From positions 7,123,169 to 7,187,168 of the forward strand of contig CAIIXF020000010.1 in NCBI GenBank assembly GCA_903813345.2: a stretch of DNA of 64,000 nt. Reading direction: 5' to 3'. The notes beneath the pieces were generated by a model. The model saw only the letters and a list, made by a program, of their open reading frames with translations. It had not been told where the DNA came from and did no database searches. The stretch's first letter is position 1. Each line of letters opens with the position of its first letter. This stretch comes from Owenia fusiformis (Eukaryota; Annelida; Polychaeta; Sabellida; Oweniidae). A program made the position numbers and the translations under genes. Shown here piece after piece: positions 37,400 through 48,590 of this stretch.

Positions 37400-37610
37400 A
37401 TAGCAAGTTTGGTTATTTCATGGACTTCAATCCCCAATTCTCTGAACAATGTTTTCTTTTTATGTTTGAATCAGAATAAATAAATAAATAATTAAATAAA
37501 TAAATACAGAATGTCAGTATCTTCAGTTCATGCTTTGTAAGACATTCTGTCAAACTCGTGCTAAATTTCACCATATTGAATGGCTATCATATGTATTCCT
37601 TAATTAATAA
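37400..37610 (+). repeat. Dispersed repeat, inverted partner at 39490-39735
   Basis: The order AGTTTGGTTATTTCATGGAC, CCCCAATTCTCTGAACAATG, TATGTTTGAATCAGAATAAA, GACATTCTGTCAAACTCGTG and CACCATATTGAATGGC is repeated in reverse orientation at 39490-39735. An AAAT microsatellite at about 37474-37507 has expanded inside this copy and replaces part of the palindromic core. Confidence 0.8.
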
Positions 37611-38639
37611 TCAATTTGAGTAAGATTTGCCACAAGTGAATCATGATAAACATGCACCATTCAAAGATTCTTTTAAAAACAAGTCCAATAAAATACTCAA
37701 TATACTCTCTTCTAATAACACATTTCAAGATTAAATCCTCTCAAATAATCTGATATTGAATGGCTGAAGGAGATTTGGATTGTCAATATTTCTGAAAAGT
37801 TATTATAGTCAAGAAATAAAGAATAGAAAACAAGCATCTTTGGCCAGAAAATCTGAGTAACCAGATCAGCTTGACTTTGAATTGTAAAAGTCATCAAATT
37901 CACTAAATGACTAAAAATTGGAAGAAATATGGAAAATATCCACCCCGCTCCCTAGATATACTATATATTCCCACTAGTTATGTACCTGGAACCTCAGTAG
38001 GTATGGGAAAGATGAAAACATCAAACATACCTTCATAAGAAACCCCATGAAGCTAAACATAATGAAAATTCCATGTGGGAGATCATAACAAATTCAGTAT
38101 ATTTTATTGATAATTATATACTAAAATAAAAAATCTTAAAAATATTTTTAAAAACGCCATTACCTTTCAAACATTAACATGTTTTACCAGAATAGCACAA
38201 ACAATGTTTTATAGTTTCGCTTCAATACATGAATATGCCATTCCCTATACAATGCCAATTTTTCAACTAGGGAAACAACATCCTTGAAGAATTCATAGTT
38301 AGTTTTGGCCATGTGTTTTGACTTGATATGTAAAATTCAGTCCCAATGCAATCAATGTTATAATTTCACTGGTTACAATGAAGTATTGTTTGATTTTATT
38401 TTTGTCATTATTAATACTTGATGATTAGAATTGTAGTTTTCTATCTATTTTACCCTCCTACTTTATATAACATATGTATTTGTTTTATTAAGTAAACAAC
38501 TTCACTCTATACTATCCTATATATCTGAATTACATCCTTTTTATTCTAATTTATAGAATACTGTAGTCTAGTCTAGTGTAGCATATCACTTTCTATGCCA
38601 TATCAGCTGTGAGTATATCTTTCCAAATTTTATTTAGCT
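37611..38639. other. Non-coding, nothing definite
   Basis: The stretch is A+T-rich with no gene or repeat end that I can support. Confidence 0.35.
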
Positions 38640-39010
38640 GCATTGTACCATTGTGCATTGTATTCTATTGTATTATATTGTGCCTTATGTACCATATTCC
38701 ATTGTATTGTATTGTGCTGTATGTACCATTTTCCATTGTATTGTGTTGTGCTTTATTGTACCATATTCTATCATATTGTGTTGTGCTTTATTGTACCATA
38801 TTCCATCGTATTGTGTTGTGCTTTATTGTATAATATATTCAATCATATTGCATTGTACTGTATTGTATCATATTCTATTGTGTTGCATTGTACTATATTT
38901 GTATTTAATATTCTAATATTGTATTATGTTTTATTATTCAATATTCCATTATATTTCATTGTACCATATTGTACCATATTCCATTATATTATATTCCATT
39001 ACAGTATTGC
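38640..39010. repeat. Degenerate pentanucleotide array (ATTGT/ATTCT)
   Basis: About 370 bp consist of diverged ATTGT, ATTCC and ATTGC units with a superimposed phrase TTGTACCATATTCCATTGTA. Three overlapping plus-strand frames at 38609-39017 are by-products of this array and are rich in Tyr, Cys, Ile and Val. The unit equals the tail unit of the SINE at 12325. Confidence 0.85.
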
Positions 39011-39489
39011 ATTATAATATGTTATATTATATCAGATGTCATTATTAAATTTTATCAGAGCATACCAAAACCAGCTATAAATACGTTCCATCGTTCTACG
39101 CTGTATTATACTATATTGTGTTCCATCATTTTATTTTGATATAATGCCTTACATCGTAATGTAGCATTGAACCATTCTATATCTTCATATACTGCTCAAT
39201 GTCATAACATGTCAAATCTAGATGTAAAATTCATCTGGCTTCTATCTTCAGAGATAATCCTCATATAAAACCATAGTTGCTAAATCTTATATCAAATATA
39301 TCAGCTCTTACACTGCTATACAAGAGAAAGAGCAGCAAAGGACACCCATCCATCCCAGCAGCTATAGGACAAGACACAAGAGTCCATGTGATATTGTTAA
39401 TATAAATATCAATCTGATTCTCGTCACATCTTTCTGTTTCACTAGAAATTTTCTAATGAAAATGAGGTTCCTATCATGATGATATATCA

Positions 39490-39735
39490 CATTTAAGGAA
39501 TAAATAATGATAGGCCATTCAACATGTTGAAATTCAGTACGAGTTGGATAGAATGTCGTACAAAGCACAAACTGAAGTGAGTGTATTTGTACGGACATTC
39601 TGTCCATCAAGTGTAGAATTTCACCATACTGAATGGCCTTATCATTATTTATTCTGATTCAAACATAAAAATGAAAACATTGTTCACAGAATTGGGGATT
39701 GGGGTCCATAAAATAACCAAACTTGCATTTCTTTC
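39490..39735 (-). repeat. Dispersed repeat with palindromic core (inverted partner of 37400)
   Basis: The core at about 39512-39635 is itself a TIR element: GGCCATTCAACATGTTGAAA at the left and, on the opposite strand, GGCCATTCAGTATGGTGAAA at the right. The arms continue through ATTCTATCC/ACTTGATGGACAGAATGTC. Beyond the core, both copies share a further ~100 bp flank, so the repeat unit is larger than the MITE-like core. Confidence 0.8.
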
Positions 39736-39828
39736 AAAATTTACTTCCACAATTGTAAAACATATTATCTCTACAGGTGTTTTGTTGCGTTCTAGGTTCA
39801 ACCACATAATGAATTTAAATAATAGAAT

Positions 39829-39968
39829 AAAAGACATTAACATGCAAAATGTCTCTACCTGCCATTTGTTACAGATGCCATAATTTGTTACAGACACCGT
39901 GTTACAGATGTTGAACATGGTCCACAAAAAAGTTGGAGACTATAACAATTCTGGCAGTGACATAAAAG
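39829..39968 (+). repeat. Family A dispersed element, copy 9
   Basis: The left block reads AAGACATTAACATGCAAAAT, then GTCTCTACCTGCC. TTTGTTACAGA is present twice. The left arm of the terminal hairpin is lost and the right arm is GCAGTGACATAAAA. Confidence 0.8.
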
Positions 39969-42100
39969 TGCAAAACATAAGAAAGTATTTACTATTCCCG
40001 AATGATAAGCTATTGTAAACAATCATGTCAGATATTTTAAGAACATTTTATAGGGCACCTGACTCTTAAAAAAATATTGTGGGTTACAGATCCAATGTTT
40101 CACTTGTTTTCATATAACTATGACAATAAAATATGAGTTTTTATTATTTCATCAGCGTCATAGTTCATGATATATTTGATTCAGACCTCAGATTTCATTC
40201 ATCTTTTTCGCGATACCTGCGTGGAAGGCTCATTAAGTGATGCACGAGCAAATTTTGCCGTGAGCAATTCAAAAATACAATTTCATCAGTTGCATGATGG
40301 GACACAATACTCCTCCTGTGCCATTAGATAACAGTTATCCCTGAATAAGACACTTTAGGAAAAACACTACCTATTATTACTAGTTACAAATTTATCCCCA
40401 GAGACATCACAAATGCATCAAGGATTATAAATCACCAGAAAATTGCCTTTGAACCATTTAATCCAACAAAAGAATGCAGTGATTTGTTGCTGAAATCGAA
40501 TTAAAATTCGCTTGCTGAGACTAGTAACCCCTCTGAATTGTTAAACAATATTGATGTAGCTAGAGATATCCTTTGATTGAACCGTCATTGTCCTCAGAAA
40601 GTTAATTCATAAATGTGTCAGTCGTGTTTCCCTTTGGACTTTATCTTCTATTCACACAAGGACAAACACTGTCTTTGAATGTATCATTATATAAAAAATA
40701 TATCTTTGCTTGACTACAAGTTCTTACTATCATCATCCTCGCATATTTAAAGCATGGTATGGTATAGTATGGTGTAAAAGCATTTCACGAATGACCTTAG
40801 TCGGCATTAAAATCATCAATTGCTATATTTCTATATTCTCTAAGATAAATTTATAACACAAGAACCACTTTATATAAAATTTTCTAGGGAAGTTCACGAA
40901 TGGTGCTAAAAATTACCAGACTATGGACTTATTTAACCAGAAAAAAGAAGGATTGAATGAAAAATTCTAAAAATGAACAATTTTGTAGGTTTATTGCTAT
41001 ATCTGATTGTACCTTTCCCAATGATTATCTAATAAGACAGTGGGGAAGGAGAGAATAAACCTTTAAGGCTATTTTCGATAACCCTTCATCCATTAATGAA
41101 ATCACAGAAAGTTTAGATTAATGAGCAGTTATAATTACATTGCAGTGTTTTATGTGACTGGCCATGCAAAGTTACTTGGAAGTTACGGTAAAGTCAACAC
41201 ATTCATATAGACACTGTTCTTCAATTACTGTTAACCTAGATACCATATTACTGATTGATCTCCCCATTATTGTGACAATCTGAAGCTTCACCCACTTGAA
41301 CACAAGAATACCACCCAGTTGAAAATATATTTCTTATCAGTTTAGTATTTGGAAAATCGCAAAATTTGGAATATGTCAAACAAGTTGAAAGGAAAATTAT
41401 ACAAGGTGAGAAACAACTCTTTCCAATCATTTGATTTTGCTCATTTAAAAGAGAGATTCATCTACACTCTTTGAGTTAGAAATAACCCTTTGATCTAGCC
41501 TAACCCAATCAGAATATTATTGATCAAAATCCAGGTACTCAATCAAAGTAACAGTCACAAAATATTCTCCTATGAGTACATTGTAATTTGTACAGAGGTT
41601 CCACATATAGAGGTTCATTTAACATTAAGTCACAATAATTTTCCATATAATGAATATTTTTTGTATGATATCCACTATATCACAATTAACTTTAATTTAG
41701 CTGTACAGTACCTTGATATTATTTCCTGGGGTATTATATGATATCGAGTTTTAATCATTTTCCAGTCAAATAAACTATAATTTGTACTCTTTTTATCTGA
41801 TCAGCGATAATAACTTTTGACGTTCATTTATATATAATACTACTGTCACATTAAAACTTACAATTGCATCACAATACAGTAGTAAAGTCTTATGTGCAGC
41901 CTTAAGAATTGCCACATCCTATATTAATTCATATGGAAAATTGCATAGTTTTTTGTGGATGTGCATGAGACTGAAAAGTACTTTCTTAAAAATATATAAA
42001 TTACGGTATAGTAATTTTGCATGATTTCTCAGCTCCCGAATATGTCTATTTTAATGTATGGCATGTATATATAACCATGTAAATTTTGAACAAGTGTAAG
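39969..42100. other. Non-coding, nothing definite
   Basis: No supported exon. A GGTAT microsatellite lies near 40755-40775. Confidence 0.35.
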
Positions 42101-42398
42101 TAAGGATGATTCTCGGTTTGGAGAACGAAGTTCATCACTCTAATTGAGCGTTATCCCTGCTTCTGACCAATTTGATTTTTTTACATAATATAGATTTGAA
42201 TGTCTTCTTTTGAATAGTCTTAAATTAATTTGGGTAATATTTCTAGATTTTCCATCAAAAAATTACTAGTGAACCACCCAACGTCGCTTTTATGATTCGT
42301 ACCACTTTTTTAACTTGATGTATTGCATATTTCCGTGGGTCAATTTGAGAAAAAAGACAAACAAAGCGTACAGGGATATGTCATGAGCATATCATGAA
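42101..42398 (+). repeat. Left arm of a large inverted repeat
   Basis: About 298 bp beginning TAAGGATGATTCTCGGTTTG are the inverse of 48294-48590. Shared blocks include GAGAACGAAGTTCATCACTC, GGGTAATATTTCTAGATTTT, TGAACCACCCAACGTCGCTT and CGTACCACTTTTTTAACTTG. Similarity is very high in the first 240 bp and weaker in the inner 60 bp. Confidence 0.9.
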
Positions 42399-44007
42399 AA
42401 AATCCTTTCAATATGTTTTTAAGAAACATTCGAAAATAATTCATTCTTAAATCGTGTCCATTTTCGAGATATTCTCTGACATTTTATACACATTCATCCA
42501 ATAGAGGGCCTCTCAAAAGAGCGACTTCAGATTTTTGGCATTTTACAAGTCATATATAAAATTGATTAATCATCTATTAATTAGATGTCACCACTTGCTA
42601 TGAACTATGCTAGTGGTGAATATAAGCTAGTCAATTGCTGTGAGCTGGAGAGGGTGTATTTATATCACTTCTATCCTACCACGTGATTACGTGGTCGATG
42701 GGGATTTTCTGCTAATAATACACTGAAAACTGCCTGATGAATCTATACAATATATAGTAGAACACTTGGAATAAACATGTATGTAAAATCTAGTATAAGC
42801 TTACATTCAGAAATATGGAAATAAACAAACGTCCTTCCTTTACAGCTTCACTGTAGCCTGTACTCATTTAAAGGGATACATCAATGAGTTAAAAATAAAA
42901 AATCGGTGTGGAGAATGGACGGGGAATCGAAACACAATTCAGTGCGTAGGAGGTGAGGAACTTGCCACAAGATTACGCCTCTTTCTACCTCTCTCTTCCT
43001 GATTTAAACCTTAAAATTCGCCCAAGCATCGATCAACGTGGTTATTATAGCTATAAATAACACGTTCATTGTTCAACCAATCTCCAATAAGCCGTTGATG
43101 AGAGATAGTCTAGAGAGATTAAACAACACTTAGAAACACCTTAGAAAAATGGCGCCCGTATATGATTTTTTGTGTTCTTTTCTGTTTATCAATACAATTT
43201 ATATTTTGACACGATTGCGATAAAACGTATACCTAGAAATGTATGGCTAATTACCATAAGCGACTGGTAAATGTAAAAGTTGTTTGGTTTATCATATAAG
43301 AATCTGTAATAAAACCTCGATTGCCAAAATGAAACCATCGATTATGTTCAGTATGTTGCTATATATAATAAAAGTTTCCAGTCTTTTTTCAGTTACCATT
43401 AAACAGAGTCATTAGTCATTTTGGATTTGCTAGATTGATGATGGCATGGGTTGTTCTTTTTCAATTTCAGCAATAAGTTAATCCTTTGTTATGGACATAT
43501 TGCTACCTACAACCTTTGACATCATTTATCTAGCCAATAATCAGGTTCTTTGATGTACCAAATGATGGCAGGATTTATTGGAAAATAAACAACTTTTCAT
43601 GTCCCCCATGCAGTATCGCTGAGCGTGAATTGATCACTCAAACTACGGATTTTATTTGCCCAAATAGCCTTGGATAACTGTGGTAACTAAAGTAACTGGA
43701 AAATGTAATAACGTTTTCGAACCTTTAGTGACATGAACAAAGGATTTTTAGCTTTTTCGATATAAGCTTAATTCACAATTTTCAGAAATTCACATCAGTT
43801 GATTATGCTTTGCACGCCGCTTAAAAGCGCCATCAAAGCGCCGTTGGTGTGAACTTAGCTTAACAAGTTACTTGGGGGAAGGGGAACAAGGGAGGGGAGT
43901 TTGGTAGACATTTCCACCAGAATGATGAAAGTATTCATCGATGTCATATCAAATATTTATGTCATATTGAACATTTATCTCCGCGCTAAAATACCGACGA
44001 TTGCAAA
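42399..44007. other. Interior of the inverted-repeat pair, left part
   Basis: No gene is supported. A hairpin at 42584-42623 (ATGTCACCAC and GTGGTGAATAT) resembles a solitary family A terminus. ACCACGTGATTACGTGGT near 42680 is a small palindrome containing CACGTG. Confidence 0.35.
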
Positions 44008-44452
44008 GGTAGTTTAATCCGGTAGCCGACAGGCGTTTCTTGCATTCGTGAATACAAGCTAGTCCATTTCACTGTTGAATTGCGTCAGTAAAACCTAAAA
44101 AATAAGAAATCACAATATCATCATGCAATAATATATGGAAAAATATGTTCCTATTGTACATGAATGACATTTGTATATCTTGGATTGCTTCTAGTTTGGC
44201 TTATAAAGTGTGTGGCCTCTTATATATGGATGCTTCTCTGCCATGTTATTTTCAATAAGATTAACATGGCTGAAATTCTTCAAATTACAAGAGGTCACAG
44301 TCTTATTGCACAAAAAAACGAGAAAATCTGAAATATACAAATGTCATTCATGTACAATATGAATCTACTTTTCCATATATTATTGCACAATGGTCTCCCG
44401 ATTTCTTATTTTTGGGGTTCTACTGACGCAATAAAACAGTGAAATGGACTCT
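44008..44452. repeat. Composite inverted repeat containing a half family B element
   Basis: A family B right arm (TTTAATCCGGTAGCCGACAG, GCATTCGTGAATACAAGCT) at 44008-44058 is followed by an arm at about 44061-44188 (GTCCATTTCACTGTTGAATT, ATGTTCCTATTGTACATGAA). The latter is repeated inverted at about 44322-44452. The next family B copy starts directly after it. The whole block can fold into a long stem with a loop of about 130 bp. Confidence 0.7.
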
Positions 44453-44455
44453 AAC

Positions 44456-44635
44456 CTTATATTCGCGAATGCAACTAACGCATCTCGGTTACCTGATTAA
44501 CCCAGTATTCTATGACTAACTCATTTAAATGTGAATGGAATAGTGGCAGGTACTATTCGTATTTACATGGGTCTCCAGTGAAAGAGAAGGTTAATCCGGT
44601 AGCCGAAAGGCGTTATTTGCATTCGCAAATATAAG
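44456..44635. repeat. Family B palindromic element, full copy
   Basis: The copy is 180 bp, the same length as the one at 11356. Ends are CTTATATTCGCGAATGCAAC and GCATTCGCAAATATAAG. Arms contain ACGCATCTCGGTTACCTGAT and AATCCGGTAGCCGAAAGGCG. Confidence 0.8.
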
Positions 44636-44639
44636 CTAA

Positions 44640-44815
44640 GACTATGATTTGGGAATGAAAGATTTCATCTACCGGATTAACATACTTTTCTATGGGCAAC
44701 TCATTTAAATATTAAAAGTACCTGCCAATATTCCATTCATATTTTAATGAATTGCCCATAAAATAGTAGGTTAATCCGGCAGCCGACAGGCGTTAGTGGC
44801 ATTCGCGAATACAAG
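44640..44815. repeat. Family B palindromic element, tandem neighbour
   Basis: The right arm is intact (GGTTAATCCGGCAGCCGACA to TTCGCGAATACAAG). The outer part of the left arm is replaced, leaving CTACCGGATTAACATACTTT and CTATGGGCAACTCATTTAAA. It lies immediately beside the 44456 copy. Confidence 0.75.
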
Positions 44816-44943
44816 ATCATTTATTTTATAATTTGGGAAATATATATTTTCACAATATTGAAATAGATGGTGGTTCAAAGTGGAATACATATCATACAAA
44901 AGTGTCACAGATATGACTAGCAGGCATATACTTTTAGTATATT

Positions 44944-45321
44944 AGTCCATTTGTCACCCCTATACATCCAATAGTGAACCTAGAAATTGTTAAAAGTACG
45001 ATGTTTTATGGTCGATTTATGATAATAAGGGTTTTCTGAAGTGATTTAACTGGGTTGCCGAAAAAGTTTGTTTGGGGAAAAAATTATATAGGCTGATTAG
45101 GGAGGGGAGCAATCGCTTAACATGGCGTTGACTATTGACTTAGCGTTGGGATACCACCATATACCTGGTATGTTACTATGGTAATAGATACCAAAATTTT
45201 CCCCAAAGTTATTTTTTGGCAACCCAGCTAAATCACTCCAATAATCCCTAATGATAGTATTTACACAGAAAAACATCATACTTTTAAATATTCATACGTT
45301 CAGAAAATGACAAATGGACTA
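44944..45321. repeat. 378 bp palindromic element
   Basis: AGTCCATTTGTCA at the left tip and TGACAAATGGACT at the right tip begin inverted arms of about 135 bp. The arms continue through AAAGTACGATGTTTTATGG, GATTTAACTGGGTTGCCGAA and TTTGGGGAAAA. The centre (45095-45185) is unpaired. The minus open frame at 45097-45279 reads across one arm and is not a gene. Confidence 0.75.
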
Positions 45322-48293
45322 TATGGTCTTTCTTTGCATGACTTCGCAGAACATATCAAAACCCTGGGATCCACAGGGTAACAGTAACAGTAAGTACATT
45401 TCTAAGTTCATGCTTCAAAGTTGTCAAAGTTGTAAAAGGGTTATCCTTTTATGAGTACGAAAGCGTACTTTTTGTTGAATAGCCTTTCCCAGCTGCTAAT
45501 CTTGTGAGTGCATCGTGCATTCAACGAATTGTATTCACTTATTAACCAATCAGTGCCCGGAACAAAATGCACGCTGACTTGTTTTATGAAGCATGCTACA
45601 TACAAATGTTACGCTTTTGCTCATTTACTTTGCGAACTATTTATATAATATACATTATATATGTTATATACTATTTATATAACATACATTACCAATTGAC
45701 TGCAAGATTTGAGTGAACAAGTACCTCGTATTTTTCATTTTTCGATATTTTGTGATTTGTTGGCTGATGAGTAACTTGATATTTTATGTCTAAATGTATC
45801 AAAGTGGTTCATAGTAATAGTTTTATTGTACACCATAAACTGTTAACGTTTTAGAAATAGAACACAATATATGATTTGATAATAGGACAATACATGTAAT
45901 AATATGTCTAAACTCGGTGGTTTGTTTGTAAGTTTGTTTTTCTAACACCTCAATAACTTACATTCAATGCGTATCTAATCCTCATAATTTACAAATAAAT
46001 CAGTTATTAAATGCCCGATTTTCGACAGGTAAAGGTAATATATCAACCCTCGGTCCCCACTGTTCCTCTTGTAGATATATTATACATGTATAACCTTCTC
46101 AGATATATCCTGTATATTAAATACATTAAATAACATATATACGTTAGTCTCAGCCTAGACAGTATACATTAATTTTATTGGATAATGCGTAAAATTCGAA
46201 TGAACTTGAAATGAAATTCAACATCCAAAATATGTTAATTTGATCATTCACCGTGTAACTCAAAGCATATGCATGGCCTATTTGCCTTAAAATACGATTG
46301 TGATTATGATTTCTGTTCTCCACAAGTAAAATCTAGAAACATAACAGAGTTAAGTTACACGAAATTCAGCTAACTTGAACACGAAGTCTTTCAATTAACT
46401 TAAAGTGTCTGTTCGATGCTCATGGGGTCAAAATACAGTTTATACACGTTCTAAATGAAGTAAATACCACTAACATGTCGAACCAGTAACCGTTCTTGTA
46501 AACATTTTTATAAATGTGAAATTTAATGTTCAAAATCGGGAACACAATTTCAAATCTCTATCATGACATCACGAACAGGACGGGTTTAGAATATGTTGTT
46601 GGAGTTCATAATCTCCGAACGTGCTTATAAAGTGTTAGTGTAATTGATTGCAACTGCATTCATTGAAGTGAGGAATTGATTCAGAGATGACTACTTTGGA
46701 GTCACGTTTTTTCCTCCGATAAACCCCAAAAAATAATACCTAAATTAGAGCCTCCGATCCAGCGGTACGTTTTCACATAGCTAGTCATGCAGAATTACTT
46801 TCTGGCCAGTCAGAACACAATATAGAAAATAAACACGCTCAGTTGATAGTATTACCTAACATAAGGCGTCTAAAATCTTGTAACCAAAAGGCATTGAACC
46901 ATGAGGTGATTTCGGTAAGTGTTACTCCTTTCTGGCCAATCAGAACACGGTATAACATGAACACTTTTGAATTTACATTCGAGTTGCATAACGCATTGCC
47001 GATAAAAATCCATAACCGGTTCTGTTCGTTACGTCATGTTTTTTCCCGGGATATCTTATTTTGCCTCTAATGAACAAATAGAATGAGTTAAGAGTCTGTT
47101 GGAATACTATTTTTACTTACCAATATCTGTTTAATCTACTGCAGTGAGAACAAATAAACAGAAATTACCGAATAAGCACTTTAATCGTTGATTCATTTCT
47201 ATAGGTTTATTAGAATTATTACAACGATCGTTCATCAAACGAGTCCTATATTCAATATCTATTCGTTGGACCTATTCTTTAAGTGTAACTATATTCTTTA
47301 AAAGTATCTGCTTAGTGCTACGTTAACATATATTCATTATTTTTATCCACAAAAGAGTATCAAACGTTAATGCACAACTAGCCGAGACATGGCCCCCCTC
47401 GTCCAGAGTGAAACACAAGGTCCTCATTCTTTAATAATTATATTTCAATTATTTAGTTAAATGCTTAAATGTTGGAAAATGAGTCGCTGTGACGTAATAT
47501 CTGGCACAGCAATTTCAGAGTCACTGCAATGAATAGAAACATTACAAGGATCTTAAGACTAAATAAATAAGCTATTTAGGGATGAATATAACATTCGGTG
47601 AAATCCGTGATATCGTTATATCATTCGTTGATCGTCAAAGCTGCGCCCATTCGCTACCCTCATCTGTGAAACTATCGATATAGAATTGAGTCTCTATTTT
47701 CTATTTCAAAACATTGGGATTTACGCGCACAAGAGATGCTATGTAGTAGGCTATTACAAAAATCAAAAAATCGCCACCAAAATTCCTCGGAGCAGGCAGA
47801 TATAAGACCAGACTGGGCATACACAAAATGTATTGTATGTGCTCCTTAGGTTGCACTCGGGTGCTATCAAAATCGAACACACACAAGTATAAGATACACA
47901 GCATCATGATAAACCATGACATCTCATTTCTTCTCAGCCCTGAGATGTTTCAGGTGAAACAGAAAGATGCTATGAGTATCAGAATGGATACACAGAGATA
48001 ATTAAGGGATGAGTGACAAAGGGATGTTAAAAACAGGCGGCTATTGCAATTGATATTTTAATGTAACTTCCGAATGTAAGAATCTTTTCATCGATAAAAC
48101 GAACATCTTAGATATGTTCTATGTGAGTGTATTTGAAAATGTAGTACATAGCTAGTTCCATCTATAAAGATGTCTGATGACAAAAAGCTCAATTTTCCTT
48201 GATGTCACGGTCAATGGAACTTTAACACGTGAACTAATGTTTTTTATTTTTTTGTTTTAAAGTCACTTATAGCAAACCTAATCTAACAATTAT
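45322..48293. other. Interior of the inverted-repeat pair, right part
   Basis: No gene is proven. A minus ATG at about 47922 opens a 73-codon frame starting MSWFIMMLCILYLCVFDFDS, which looks like a signal peptide, but no donor or later exon is evident. A phrase TTTCTGGCCARTCAGAACAC occurs twice, near 46799 and 46929. A transposase-like frame was looked for and not found. Confidence 0.3.
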
Positions 48294-48590
48294 CTCACGA
48301 TATGCTTATGACATATTCATGTATACGTCGTTTGTATTTTTTTTTAAATCGACCCACGAAAATATGCAATACATCAAGTTAAAAAAGTGGTACGAATCAT
48401 AGAAGCGACGTTGGGTGGTTCACTAGTAATTTTTTATGGAAAATCTAGAAATATTACCCAAATTAATTTATGTCTATTCAAAAGAAGACATTCAAATCTA
48501 TATTATGTAAAAAAATCAAATTTGTCCGAAGCAGGGATAGCGCTCAATTAGAGTGATGAACTTCGTTCTCCAAACCGAGAATCATCCTTT
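48294..48590 (-). repeat. Right arm of the large inverted repeat
   Basis: This arm mirrors 42101-42398. A few substitutions and small indels distinguish the arms (for example GAAGCAGGGATAGCGC against GCGTTATCCCTGCTTC on the other strand). No clear target-site duplication is visible outside the arms. Confidence 0.9.

Noticed and set aside
38609-39017. Three overlapping Tyr/Cys-rich membrane proteins
   Set aside because: All are readings of the degenerate ATTGT array in different frames.
42584-42623. Fifteenth family A copy
   Set aside because: Only a hairpin with arms ATGTCACCAC and GTGGTGAATAT is present; no left block, middle or GTTGGAG block, so it may be coincidental.
47701-47922. Signal-peptide-like ORF MSWFIMMLCILYLC
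   Set aside because: The start looks plausible, but no donor, downstream exon or homology is visible; it lies inside a region of nested repeats.
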